NCBI GenBank assembly: GCA_038380435.1
Contig: JAWZYU010000013.1
Span: 13,467,901-13,531,900, forward strand
Length of the DNA stretch: 64,000 nt
Reading direction: 5' to 3'
Source of the DNA: Ryuthela nishihirai
Lineage: Eukaryota > Arthropoda > Arachnida > Araneae > Heptathelidae
Shown piece after piece: positions 35,441 through 49,300 of this stretch (position 1 is the first letter of the stretch; every line of letters starts with the position of its first letter). Position numbers and translations under genes: made by a program. The notes beneath the pieces were generated by a model. It was not told the origin of the DNA and searched no databases. It was given only the letters and a program-made list of their open reading frames with translations.

Positions 35441-35822
35441 GGGCGGGGGTGGCTCAGTCGGTAGCGCGCCAGGCTCGTAATCTGTAGTTCCCAGGTTCGA
35501 GTCCCAGCTGTCAGCATTGAGATTTATCTCCGCAAAATTCCCCGCCCTGCCCACGGTCAGTAGGGGACACCGATGGGCTTGGAAAGGTCGCCGTCCGTCG
35601 GATGGGACGTTAAGCTGTGGCTCCGTGTGCGGGAGAGCCATGCCCTGTGCACGTTAAAGAACACGCTGGATGGCCTTGACGGGAGGCTACCATCTGTCTC
35701 CCAACAGCTATTCCAGTGGGTCCCCTCCCCCAACCTTCTCTGAGCCTTCAGGGTCCATGTGACCTGGCCATTTAGCCCATGGTGTGCAAAAAAGTGCCGC
35801 TCAGAGGTGAAACAACCCAACC
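35441..35822 (+). mobile_element. SINE family 1, best-preserved copy
   Basis: About 380 bp. The tRNA-like head (35446-35508) has an A-box (tggctcagtcggtagcgc) and B-box (ggttcgagtcc). It is followed by 'gagatttatctccgcaaaat', the conserved core 'gatgggacgttaagc' and 'tgcacgttaaagaacacgct', then a unique 3' region ending 'gtgaaacaacccaac'. The flanking 11-bp direct repeats ctggactgcaa (35430-35440 and 35823-35833) are perfect, suggesting a recent LINE-mobilised insertion. The core resembles widely distributed animal SINE central domains such as that of MetaSINEs. This is from memory and needs alignment. Confidence 0.95.
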
Positions 35823-35833
35823 CTGGACTGCAA

Positions 35834-37282
35834 AGAAGACACCGATCGAAAGTCGCACCCTGCACACGGTAATGAACCATCGATCGTTGACGCCTTATAA
35901 TAACGATGCGGTGTCGCGATCCGCATCACTTCTTCACTGAACAGCAAAGCAGATCCTGTCCTTTGGATCTCAATAGACTTTGTTGTTCTTGCGGCATAAA
36001 ATCCCAAACAGTTCCTTGGATAGGGAATGAAATAAATCGACCTGTCGGAACCTCCTTTGATTATTTCCATCTGACAATCTGCCTTTTCTAATCTCGGCAT
36101 CATCACTCCTCGTGAGAAAATCGAAGCGCCACTCAACACAAAAGCTGCGCCGCAATTCTTCGTCAATCGAACTATTTTAGTTTTAACTTGTTTGCAAATC
36201 GAATCGAGATTCAAGTTCGTTTAAATATTCGGGTTTTGCTTCTTTCAATCCCCTTTCCCTTCGCTCCTTCGGAGGTCACTTTTGATTCGATCCGATTCGG
36301 AGCACGAGCAGCCATGTTCCATTCCAGAGAGCTGGTCGGACTTTGTTCCTCGCCTTACACGAGATTCATTATCACGTGCAGGGAGAAAGAAAATCGTCTC
36401 TAAAATTCAGGATTCGAACCCTGGCCTACTGATGCCGACCAAAGCGCTCAAGCGCAATGAGATTTAAAGCCCATTAGCGAACCGGACCACTTTCACACTT
36501 TTAAATAACCTTTGTTCCTTTGTTCACTTGAATGAGAATCGTTGAAATTCCAAAATCTGATAAGAATCAAAATGCAGAAACCAACATGAGAACAAAATGT
36601 GTCAATGGTGCGAGACTTAACTGGTAAATGTCTGCTAGAACAATGGTTAATATAAGACAGACTGTGGATTGAAGATTAAGAAGAGTTTCACTCAATGATT
36701 TTGATCTTATCTATCATTTTGATCGTTGATCAACATAACTGCTTGGCTTTTATTACATTTGTTACGATAGAAAAACAAAAATTATGAAGAGGAATTAATA
36801 TTGGTTATATTTCCCAAAGGCCACTTAAACTGCAAATAAAACCATGATTCCCATCGTATCCCCATCTCCCCCCCCCCCAAGAACCCGTTGGTGCGAATGC
36901 ATTTAAAAATTTTAAGCAGAGAAGTGCAAATGTACTCTTTCTAACTGTATGTCAAAAACTTGTGTGTTCCCCCCTCCCTCCGTCAAGAAAATTCGTGGCT
37001 AATCCCTGGTACAGATCATCTGAGGACTGCAAAAGCATTAAAAAAGAAAGTCTCTGGCGGCCATTTTGATCGCTACCAGAGCAATCGCGGTACAAAATTT
37101 AACCTTCGTAATTTAAGGGTTAAGATTTTGAAATAATACATTGTTCTTGCTTGGAAATAACAAGAGACATTGTTTTATAATATCTTAACGAGAGAAGATT
37201 TTAGGTTTTGAGTTTCAAAAACAGAATGCTTTCATTTTCGCTGTTTCATTTCATTGAATTTACAACTCAACCTCGTTTCCAG
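35834..37282. other. Region upstream of the first septin exon found
   Basis: No gene recognised. 36404-36475 contains a minus-strand tRNA-like stretch with the B-box 'gggttcgaatcctg'. Its A-box and arms are not convincing. A missing 5' septin exon could lie here or further upstream but could not be identified. Confidence 0.4.
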
Positions 37283-37367
37283 GGAGAAATCGGATTCGCC
37301 ACTCTGCCGGAACAAGTGCACAGGAAGTCGGTAAAGAAAGGCTTCGACTTCACCATGATCGTCGTAG
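37283..37367 (+). CDS. Septin exon a (polybasic region)
   Basis: The acceptor 'cgtttccag' precedes it and the donor 'gtgaga' follows. Phase in 0, out 1. It encodes [19 protein letters not shown] and continues GFDFTMIVV. The basic HRKSVKK segment is the phosphoinositide-binding stretch known in septins. The start codon must be in an upstream exon. Confidence 0.96.
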
Positions 37368-40300
37368 GTGAGATAATTTGATTTCCTTCTCGGAGCAAGA
37401 AAATGGAGATTGTAATCGGTCGACACAAAACAAAGGAATTTTTCCTTTTTTTTTAAAATTTAAAATGGGAAGTAAAAACTTTGTTAATTACTGTTAATGT
37501 CAATATTTACTGATAGACGTCTTATACCAAATAGATCTATATGGGAAAATAAAAGTGTAATTGTTTAGGAGAGTTGCACAGGAGAAGTTTCTATGGAAAC
37601 CATCAGAATTTTCAGTTGTCATGCCTGCTAGAAATTTAGGAACTTGCTATAAATACACGATTCTTCTTTTTTCTGTTCTTAAAGGAAGATGAAATGTATC
37701 CACTAAAGTGTCCTTCACTTATCCTTTATGGAAGTGTGGCTAGATTAGTAAATCGCTGACTCATATCGGCTGACAAGAAGAAATTCAAACCACACTAGAC
37801 GACATTCAATGTTTTCGGCATAAGAGGATTCATTGCATGGCGCGAACAGTTTATTGTGTGGTTTCTAACTTTTGGTGGGTGAAATTAAAGCCAGTCAGGG
37901 AGGAAAAGCCCACGATTTAAATGAAGAAAATGTTAAAAAGATTTTCTTCAATCTCCATGGTGGTCTTTTCGATGTCCATATAATTACTGTTCACATACTA
38001 ACCTTAAATCAGGAAAACCTCAACGTTATTGGTTCAAAATATCCTTCGTCACATACTTTAAAATAAAAGAAAAAAGTGTAAAGTATTTAGAAGAGAATGG
38101 GCTAAAATAAGTTTTTATTTTCCCTTTTATAGGAGAATCTGGTTTGGGTAAGTCGACCTTGATCAACAGTTTGTTTCTCACAGACATCTACAAAGACAGG
38201 AAGATTCCAAGCGTCGAAGGTAAATTAATTTTTATTCAATAATACTGCTAAGTAAAATCATTATTAATTCTCTCTCTACTTGGTCACAAAACGATTTGAT
38301 GCTGACTATATTTCAGATTTCAGTTTCTTGTTCCTTTTTTTTACTTTGATAGGCGTATCAAATTTCAGTCAGCCAGAGAAACGCTTTCTGCTATAATCAA
38401 CCACAGACTGATAAACGAACCTAATAACAAACAGGGTCATTAGCATTAATTTGGAAAGGGGATTTGGAATTTTTCCAGGGGATAAGCTCATTTTCAAAGT
38501 TTCTCCCATGTTTTTTATTGATTAATTATCATTCATCCAGGGTAGGGGTTCTCAACGTGGGGTACGCGGTAAAATTTTTTGGGGTACACCATGAGAGCTC
38601 AAAAGTCGCTAGATCTAGTAACAAAGTAAAAATAACCATTGTTATACTATAACCAGTGGTGAAAGTAGGCCGGTACGCCGTACCGGCAAGAAATTATTTG
38701 CCGGTACGACGTACCGGTAAGACATTTTTCAGTAATGGCTCCGTTAACGATTTCCTTTTCACCTTAATGCTTTTGCAACCGAGAATTTAATTTTTTTTTT
38801 AAAAGCGGACCATTCCTTTTAAGAAAAACTCATCGGTTTTTAATTGCATTACTACAATTTAACCCTTTTGATACCAAACTATTTAGAAACCGAATACTGA
38901 AGATTCCATTTCTACCGTCAGGGAGTGCCAAGGAGTGTGCTAGAAGCTGTCTGGGTTCGGTCTTAATCACTACCGGAGGCAGAACTGGGAAAACGGGGTG
39001 GTAAATCAAAGAAAGGTTATTTTACACGGTAAATTACACGAATATAAAGATAAAATTACACGAATATAAAGCTTAAAAGTAATCTAATATAATAAAGCTT
39101 AAAATTTTCGTTTTGAAAAATATATTTTTTTTATATTCTGCTGAATTGAAAATTCTAAACATTTTTGGGAATAACGAAAGGCAGTTTAATGAGGGCGATG
39201 GGGCACGTGCTTCCCGAAATTTAAGTAATGAGTTTGAAGGTGGCGGAATTTTTAATGTAAAATCATGGAAAAACAGATTTAAAAAAATCAGTTTTATCAG
39301 TTAATCACCTTACATTACGCAGCTGCAGTAACCATAATAGAGAAGCTAATATAGGTTCTTTTAACTTTATTGTCCACAAAAGTTGGCAATCATTTTTTTA
39401 AACATAATTTTCGCTTAGCACACCTCCCTTAATTTTAAGGCAGGAAATATTTGCTATAAATTTTAAATATTAAGCAGTCCTTCCTAGCCATTTCAAAAAC
39501 TGGTTGTCTGTTTCGTCATCTCCTAAACATCTGTGAATTCTAAACAGACATGTATTCAGAGTATATACACACACACTAAGAGAGAATACCCACACTCCTA
39601 AACTCTATGACTGAAATTATTTGGAAGATTAAAAAAAAAATTTTGGCATATATTATTTTTTTATTTGAATCTAATTATAAACTTTAACAAAAGAAAGTAA
39701 ATATATTTGATTACCCTAGATAAGTTTATTTGAATATTAAATAAAAGGCATTAAACCTCTATCGCATTTTTACTTTCTCCCTCGTCGCTCCTCATAAGGT
39801 CAGATTTAGACCTTTCAAAAAAGATTTTCCACCTGAGTCTTGTCGCCAATATGCTACTGGGGAAAACGATTTTGCTATTTTTATTTCAGTGCAGTTAATT
39901 TGCTTAGAGAGTTTGAAGAGAAAACTTCGGATTACTGTAAATTTTCTCTTTCTAAGTAACAATATTCCAACTGTTTTTATTTTGTTTGATATTAAATATT
40001 AATAATGAATGCTTTTGAAAAATCTCTGACTCTTAATACGTACCTGTAGTCTGAGATTTTCGAGATCCCAAAATGCCCATGCTCAAAGCAATTGCAATGA
40101 TGAATCCTCCTCATATTTCATCAGTATTTTGCACTGAACTACCAGTTTCGACTTTTATAACCATTATCATTTTCACTTAATTCGGCATATTTGTTAGTAT
40201 TGACCCGCAGCATGCCAACATTGTCGTCTGTAAAAAAAGAAGTTTAAAATAATGGATAGCTAATGAAAAATAAAATAGTTCAAGAATAAGGCCCACAGAA

Positions 40301-43300
40301 GATTCAAAATGAATAACAAAAACTGCGTCGTTGATAACTGCCATTTGTCAAATTTTTTGAGTTTGACATCGTCCTTGTGATCAAGTGGTTTACACGCTTC
40401 GCTTCAAGTTTATGGGACCCGGATTCGAGACCCTAGAGGTATGGCTATTTTCTTTCTACTGAGATCTCGCCTTCATAATAGGTCATCTGACGTCTTATAT
40501 AGACAGGCTCTTATCAGACCAGTGATAAACAGCTGTTTGAGAGGTGTAAAAAAATTATCAACTAAGAATTTAATTCTTTAATTCTTTTTCATCATTTGCA
40601 TCCCTTGGAATTTAACCTTCAGTATCTCCTACTGTGGCATATAAACTGACAGGCTCCTGTCAGACCTCTGTGGCAAGCAGCTGCTTGAGGGGGTATTTAT
40701 TTTTATTTTTTATTATCAGTTGGGTTGGGTTGTTTTACCTCTTTTTGCACACCAGGTCACATGGACCCCGAAGGCTCAGAGAAGGTTGGGGGAGGGGACC
40801 CACTGGAACAGCTGTTGGGAGACAGATGGTAGCCTCCCGTCAAGGCCATCCAGCGTGTTCTTTAACGTGCACAGGGTATGGCTCTCCCGCACACGGGGCC
40901 ACGGCTTAACGTCCCATCCGACGGACGGCGGCCTTTCCAAGCCCATCGGTGTCCCCTACTGACCGTGGGCAAGGCGGGGAATTTTGCGGAGATAAATCTC
41001 AACGCCCAGCTGGGACTCGAACCTGGAAACTACAGATTACGAGCCTGGCGCGCTACCGACTGAACCACCCCCGCCCCTTTCAGTATCAGAATTTATAGTA
41101 TTTGTATACATGCTAAAATACGTCGAGCCATTTCAGATCCCCAAATATCAGAATCATTATAATAAAAAGAAATTATGATTATCAACTTATGATAAGGATG
41201 CTTTTCCTTAGAAACATTGATAAAATTATTATCAACTTTTAAATTACACCAAACAATAAATTTGATATAAAAAAATAATGCTTTAGCATGATTTGGGTTC
41301 TGCTTTAACGAACAATGCTGTGGAACTGAAAGAAAAAGCCCAGAAGTTTAAGAAAAGCGAGGTTACTTTTCTTGGAACCTTTTATCAGAGTGGATTAAGA
41401 TTAGGAGAGAAGAGAAAGAATTCTGCCAGGTCCACTAGAAGAGTGGCGTTGCAGTTTAGAGTTAGCGGCTACCTCTTAAGGGGGAAAGGAAGCAAGTTTG
41501 CGATGAAGTGGTCTTCTGCATATCGGGCTGCGATGGTATCCAAACCCCATGCACGCACGGCCAATCTAATAGTTGCCATTTTCACTCTGTGGTATTGGCG
41601 TTGCTAAATCGCTAAACATTTCTCATTAAGGTGAAGACAAGGTCAATATTGAGGTCAAATCATGTGTAAAGCTAAGCGTGCCAACAAATACCTGTATCTC
41701 GTGTAAAAGTGAAATGATTAATTTTTCTACTGCAGGTATGGCCATACCTATAGTACTCGTGACAAGAGTGGAAAGACAGATGATTTTGTTTGGCACACGA
41801 GAGCGCTCAACAAATTCATCTCGCAACCTTTTTTTTAGCAAAAGTCACTCTTTTCCTACCTCATTTTGGATGCGGAAACTCTGCAATTTCGCATCTATTA
41901 TCGGGGATAAGTCAGAGGCGAAATTTCCTTATGTCATGTAGTCATTGTTTAAGCTTTATTTATTTTAAAGACTATTCCAATTCTCCTAAAAATGTTATTC
42001 TAAAAAAATACTCTATTTGGCTTCTGAGTTTAAAATATGCAAGTTGAATATTCAAAATTACAATGTGAGTGAAACGTTAATTTTTCTTTCTAAAAAAAAT
42101 TCTTTAATCACTAAAAAAATTTAAAAACATCTAAATCATATTATTATTATTATTTCAATAAGACTTAAATCCAAGAATACAAAGGAATCAGCAAGCATTT
42201 AAAAATATTAATATTTATTTCACATTAAAAGTCCCTAAACCATTCACTATTTGTGGAAAACACGTGGAAAATGAGTAAATCTAAGAGCACTGTACTTTCG
42301 TCGCTACACACTTCAATTTATTAACCCCTGTAAGACGACTTCAGTGAAGTGAGCGCCTCGGTGTGATTTTCTCCACCTAGCTATGCTTTGAAGCGTACCG
42401 GTGAGAAATAAAATCTACTTTCACCACTGACTATAACTATAGTTTTATCTATCTATACAAGGGGTACGCCAGTTATATACACATTTCCAGGGAGTACGTG
42501 AAGCATAAAAGGTTGAGAACCACTGATCTAGGGAAAGAGAAAGAGAGAGAGCGTTCTTTTCGACCCTTATAGGAATGGCCCTAATATCAAACGTCTGAAG
42601 AAATAGGCTAATAGGTTTCATTTTTGCAACGACTATAGACTCGCTATGATCACCAACAAGCTAACAAAAATTCAATGAATCCTTTGAAAATAGGCTGTAG
42701 ACCTGTATGAATTTCTAACGTTTCAATACCAATGTTTTTGTACACCCAGTGTCGCATTAAAAGAATGCTTCTAGATATTTTTGCTTTCAACACCTTCATC
42801 CATGGTCTGCAGCTTCCATGACCTCTCTCTGCATGATGGGCAGTCACATTGCAGTGTGTGCTAGAGCGTGGTTTAAATCAGGAAAGTTTTTCGTAAAGAA
42901 AATTGTTTTCTAATCCAAATAATTAAATTGCTGAGTTCCTTACGCAAGTGATAATTACATATTTTCATTCATAGCTGATGATTATTCACGAGCAAGATTT
43001 CACTGAGAATTCTCATTCATTAAAAAAAATTTTTTTCTTCTTCTTCCCCTCAGAGCGAGTGGACAGGACGGTGGACATCGAAAAGACCACCATGGAGATC
43101 GAAGAGAAAGGCGTCAGGCTGAGACTTACTGTGGTCGACACTCCTGGATTTGGAGATGCAGTCAACTGTGAAGAGAAGTAAGTGAAAAACTCTTGCTTAT
43201 TTTTTTTTACTATACTCTCATTAAATTGAATTGATTTTTATAAATAAACGTTTAATATACATCTGAAACATTACAACTGCATATAATGGAATAGCAGAAA

Positions 43301-46300
43301 ATCGTCAGGGGGGCCTGTAATAGTCATGACATTAAAACCAGGAAGAGTTCCATGTATGTAAGCAAAAGCTTAGCCCTTATAAATACTGTTGACTTCTATT
43401 TTCACCTGATGCTTCTCTTCTAGATTTCTAGCGCCTACACTGTATATCTTAACTGCAAATCGCAAATAACTGCCCCATAATCCCCAAGATAAATAAACTC
43501 TGAAACTTTCTCAATAGATCCATCGTAACAGTGTTCATCATTTTAGTTTACTCTGTATTTCTAATTGCATCTTCTGCATACGAGTGTATGCCATATCATG
43601 ATACAGTTGCAATCCTCTTGATATATCTTTACACAAAGAATCGTCTGGTAAACATTATCTACCAAAGCTAAATCATCAGTTAAACATTATTTACCAAGGC
43701 TAAATTATCAGCATAATCTAAAGTCTGATATTTTCATATCGTCAGTATTCCTCTTAAGATGCTCTCTACATAACGTAATAAATCACCAAAGAGAAAAGAC
43801 GAAAAAACTCAACTTTGTCTAACAATAATTAAAATGCTACCATCAATCACATCAACCTTTATCTGCTCTCACACACGACTCAGATTTTATACAGAGTCGC
43901 CAGAATGTTAATAGTTTCAAATATTCCATAAGACCACAAATATTCCTTTAATAAAATCGTAAGTAATCCTTAAAATTTTAAGTATTATTACGATTAAAAT
44001 AAATCTTAGTAATCCTTAAAATCTTCAAAGAGAGTAATTACAGAGAGTCACATTTGTTCTTGTCACCAGCTCCAGTTAGCACATAACAGATTACGCTTTC
44101 AAAACTTCACCTTCATCCAATAGCACAATGCAAATGCATTTCTCCTATACACAAAAACATCACTTCACTTTTAGTTTGTTCTTCAGTCCATCCATTCATC
44201 CATCCATCACTAAAAGGAGGTTCAACCAGATTGTGCAATGTAACTCTTGGTCTAACGTATGTCTTATGGAACACAGGCAATATATCTTTTCTGAACAATA
44301 ACTACTGCATATGATACTATATCCTGTTTCTAATAAGATCCTGTTTGATGTTGTCTACGCACCAGAATGGAAGCTTGCGGGTTTTGCCATTGAAAGGACA
44401 CAAAACTGCAGACTATCCACCCACCACACATACATATGACTCATTTTCATCACTTAACCTACCCTTTAACTGCATTATATCAACAGCAGAAATGAAATAG
44501 CTAATCTCCTAAACACCATTTGTCAACATAAAAATCATCAGCTGAAGGTGAGTGAGATATTCCCAGACATCTAGAAGATCGAAATACTCAGTCTTCTTTT
44601 TTCAAAACCTTCCTTGTATAATCAACACACAAGAAATTTTTTAACAGTGTAGAGAACACAAGGACCAGAATATTAATGCATTTTTGTAAATAAATGTTTT
44701 AAAAATATTAGAAATTTGAAATACGTTCCTTATTTCTTTCTTATTAGAAAAAAGTTCCTTATTTCAATACTATGCTGATTGAATTCCAAATTTTTCCTAC
44801 AATTGAATTGCTTTAAGTCGAATGCCAGTTCTCAGTGGCAAAAAAAAAAGTAATTCCCATCTATTTGTCAACTGCCGTCTTCTCTCAACAGAAGGTGTGA
44901 CATTCAGCAGTCCAGACTTCAATGAGCACTGGATGTAGTCTGAAGACTGCTCAACCCTGATATATAATCGATAAACAAACTTACATTTTAATTTGTCAAA
45001 AAAAACCTTATATATCTCTAGTTGTAATGCTAAACCAATCACTAGAAGCTTTAGAAACTCTCACATGCGACTCTCGGAGGTATTATAAGATATCTGAAAA
45101 GTTATAATAATGATGGATATCTCCATAAGACCTCACTATCAGCCATTAATTGTGACACAACAATCTTGAAATGTAACCAAATAACAACTGCAGGTTTCCG
45201 AGCCTCCATACCTTTCTGAAAAATCTTCCTAAGAGAACAGTTTGGTGTACAAAATTCATAACAATTCTAAAGCCACATCTTTTCGCATTTTGAAGCAATT
45301 CAATCAATTAACTTTTCAGTTCTATTGAGCATGATTTGACCAGAACAGAAAGCATATGGATGCCTCTGCAATTATCATTAAAACTGCAATCACCTTTCCT
45401 GAAAACAGGAATTATTAAACCTCTAACAACATCTTTCGAACAACTTTATCATAGAAAATAGAAAATATTTAACACTTGATTCAATCGTGACAACATAATC
45501 ATCCCCAGCTCTCAGCATTTCAACAGAAATTTAAACAGCTACATCACGAATGATGACTGATGAGCAATACTTACAAAATACATATAACTGATATATATAT
45601 ATATACAAAGCAATAAGCCAGCAAATAAAATAAATTAGAGGGGCATGATACTTCTCAATTGTAAGCAAATCGCGTTTGCCATAACTACTAAGCACCTTAT
45701 AGTGGTAAGCTTTCTATTACCTCTGAATTCAATTCAAAAGATTTATTTCTTTTCAAAAAGAAGGCGGATTACAGAAATTTGTTAGTTTTCCCCTTTTTTT
45801 GAGTGTCCGTTTCTCGGAACAGATTAGTCGTGAAAGATTAATATTGTCTAGAAGAATTTTTCAGTAAGAAAAGCACAGTGGCCAAATTTCATAAAACAAA
45901 AATGGCAAAGTTGAAATTATTTTGCGTGTATGTTGATTTGAAATGAATGACTATGAGATTCATTTTAGAAATAATTTCTCTTTTCATGGAGGTATCATCC
46001 GTGATGCACTGAAAAGTTTAGTATGCAAAACAACTTGAAAATTTCGCACAACACGAAGTGTGAAACTCATATGACATATTTTACCTAACATACCACAGTG
46101 CATTGGTGTGGAGGGCGATACCATTCTAGCTTCTGAGGTATGCAGCTGGAACAACTAAATAGAATTATTAATTTTGAAACGAAAAACCTAAAAATTGAAT
46201 ATAGTGATCTTTTTCTAGTTTCGTATCTGTTTTTGTTGCATGGAGGATGTTACCTAATGATTAATACTGTTACCTAATGGTATGATAATGCCTAATGATA

Positions 46301-49300
46301 TACCTAATGATATGATAATGCCTAATGATATACCTAATGATATGATAATGCCTAATGATATACCTAATGATATGATAATGTACTGTTACCTAATGATTAC
46401 TATTTTTTTCTGTCTTCTTCAGCTGGAAAACCATCGAGAGGTACATAGATGAGCAATTCAATCAGTTCTTCAAAGACGAAAGCGGTTTGAACAGGAAGAA
46501 CATCGTCGATAACAGAGTCCACTGTTGCCTCTACTTCATTCCTCCTTTCGGTCACGGGTAAGAGATCACGCGGACAAAGGATTAAGAATTTATTTGGCAA
46601 AGGGAAATAGATTAAACATTGTTATGTATAATAGAAAAAATCTCTATCAGGTGTAAATCGAAAAGTTTTGTTCTCTGCATATTCGTATCTTCTTTTTTTT
46701 CGTATTTCGATTTTATTTATTTATTTGCTAATGCATTTTTTAGTAGAAATATGCGAGGAAATGAATTCAATAGGTAAAGTAGGAAATATTAGAAAAATGA
46801 TTTGAAATTTCTCCCAGTTTTATGTTAATGTTATGCCATTTTAGGGATAAATCTTACTTTGCCAGCAGGGAGGAACATTCGAGTTCTCTATTTCGAAAAT
46901 GAGTATTTTAATGGAGTGTGTTAGAGGAGATAAGATACAGACCTGAATCGGAGATCTCTGATTATCAATATTTAATGATAATTGTTCCATGATTAAAGGG
47001 TACGGTAATGAAAATTTCAACATTGACATTGCAGTTATGAGAATTTAGCTCAGAAAATATTAAAATATAATCCATTGGGTAGTTACAAAGGGACCTCGTG
47101 GAATTAATGCAAGCATATGCCGAACTTTTTCTCTCTTTATGTGTATTCTGTAAAAGGGATGACAAAAGAAAAAAATATATCTTTAAAATGTCCGAATTTA
47201 AAAGATATTTTATTATTTATAATTGGGACGTGGAATTTTCGACATAGGATAGCCCGGAACTATGAATAAATGAAAAGAATTCTAAAAGAGGGAAGTTTAT
47301 AATACTGAAAAATCGCTTTCAAACATCTCTACTGATTTAGGATTCTGAACCAATCAGTTTTTCATGATGATTGCTGCATAATGCAAAGATCCTTCTTATC
47401 AATGCTTTTGTTCCAATCTGCGAATTATATCCCTGAGCTTGGGATCGATGGTTATATAAAGCAACCATGTTCAAAAAAATTAAAATGGTGGAGGGAACTG
47501 TTCAAGAGCTATTTGAGAAACAAACACTGAGACATTTATCCCACAATGTTCTTTTTTTAAGTATTGGATTAAATTCAATGGGAGACATGCTTTTATGTAA
47601 AGAATCTGAAAGTCGTGTTGGGAGACAGTTATTGCAGAAGATACGAAATTCTGAAACAAAATAATACGAAGTTTACGTAACTCTCAGCAGAAAACGAAAT
47701 GTCTAAATATCAGAATAAAATCATACATTGCTTAGACTCTGTCAGAAATTAGTAATATCAGTTTGCTGAAATAAAAGCATTTTAACCCTTCCAGTCCCCA
47801 TAAGGGAACACTAACCATAAAGCTCTTTTTGATTAATATAAAATTGTCAGAAGATATAAATAAAATACCCCCTCAAGCAGCTGCTTGCCACAGAGGTCTG
47901 ACAGGAGCCTGTCAGTTTATATGCCGACAGGTATAAGATCTGAGAGGATGGCAAGGACCTGAGCAGAAAAAGCACACATACATCCGTGCCATACCCGGGG
48001 CTCGAACCCAGGCCCCTTAGATCAGTAGCCAAGCGTGTTAGCCACTCGGTCATGGGACGGCTACACTTTTTTTAAATTATTTTCCATACGAGAATATTCA
48101 AATATACAATAAATTTTCAATGAATAAAAAAATTATCTTAATTTTGCATTTCAATTTTTATTTGCTCTATTTTCAGCTGCTTTCTTTTAGTGTGTATGAA
48201 ATATATTTGAATTAAAAATACGATAATATTGTGCTCCAAGCGTTATTAAGTTAAGCAAATTAATTCGAAACTGAAATGTTTTATCCTTAGTGTTGGTTAT
48301 TCCTTCTTCTAATGACGAAGCAGTTTATACAATTTGCAACTTCCATAACCCTTTAAATAGTAAAAGAATATTTCTAAAACCTAGAAAGGTTGGATTGAAA
48401 TCTTTAAAATGTCTCCAACAGCATTCTCTATATCATGCTTATGTTTTCAGTTAAGGAAGCCTTAAATGCGCCTTTTTATCGATATTAATAAGCATTATCC
48501 TCCATTTATCGATATTAATAGGCATTATCCTCCATTTACTGATGTTAATAAGCATTATCCTCCATTTATCGATATTAATAAGCATTATCCTCCATTTATC
48601 GATGTTAATAAGCATTATCCTCCATTTATCGATATTAATAAGCATTATCCTCCATTTATCGATGTTAATAAGCATTATCCTCCATTTATCGATATTAATA
48701 AGCATTATCCTCCATTTATCGATATTAATAAGCATTATCCTCCATTTATCGATGTTAATAAGCATTATCCTCCATTTATCGATGTTAATAAGCATTATCC
48801 TCCATTTATCGATATTAATAAGCATTATCCTCCATTTATCGATATTAATAAGCATTATCCTCCATTTATCGATATTAATAAGCATTATCCTCCATTTACC
48901 GATGTTAATAAGCATTATCCTCCATTTATCGATGTTAATAAGCATTATCCTCCATTTATCGATGTTAATAAGCATTATCCTCCATTTATCGATGTTAATA
49001 AGCATTATCTTCCATTTATCTTGAACAATGTGAAGTACCAAGTTATTTCAAAGAGTTTTTAAATATGCATATATAATGTATTTGTAATCTGTACCTTTAA
49101 ACAGTAGCGGATTTTTAAAATATGTGTAGAGGACTTGATTACCTATGTTTCATTCTTTTGAAAAAAGAAATCATTTTTTAAAACGTATCCATTTGGGGAG
49201 TTTAAATAGAGAACTGCTTTCAGGCTTCGTCAGTTAGATGTCGAATACATGAAGAGGCTTCATCAGAAAGTCAACATCGTCCCTATCATCGCTAAAGCGG

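Larger units (their letters stand above)
38654..42429. mobile_element. hAT-type non-autonomous element (inner), 3.8 kb
   Basis: The terminal inverted repeats cagtggtgaaagtagg (38654) and ctactttcaccactg (to 42429) match. A perfect 8-bp target duplication, actataac, is at 38646-38653 and 42430-42437. Subterminal palindromic pieces read 'ccggtacgccgtaccgg' and 'gccggtacgacgtaccgg'. The interior holds SINEs (40374-41079) and no recognisable transposase. The 104-codon open reading at 41293-41607 has no hAT motif I recognise. Confidence 0.88.
38543..42525. mobile_element. Small hAT-type MITE (outer), split by a larger hAT element
   Basis: The left terminus ggggttctcaacgtgg and the right terminus ggttgagaaccactg are inverted. 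The 8-bp target duplication is atccaggg (38535-38542) and atctaggg (42526-42533), with one mismatch. Without the inner element the MITE is about 200 bp. It sits in septin intron b-c. Confidence 0.85.

Noticed and set aside
36404..36475. tRNA gene on the minus strand
   Set aside because: Only the B-box is convincing. Acceptor and anticodon arms do not pair well.
40720..40962. Recurring ~80-codon protein ([20 protein letters not shown] type) at many sites
   Set aside because: This is the minus-strand translation of SINE family 1, seen wherever the SINE occurs, with no start or domain conservation.
41293..41607. Possible hAT transposase remnant
   Set aside because: No catalytic or dimerisation motif of hAT transposases recognised in this 104-codon reading.
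48451..49062. 196-198 codon open readings on both strands
   Set aside because: A product of the 30-bp period. They lie inside a septin intron and encode a decapeptide repeat in each frame.
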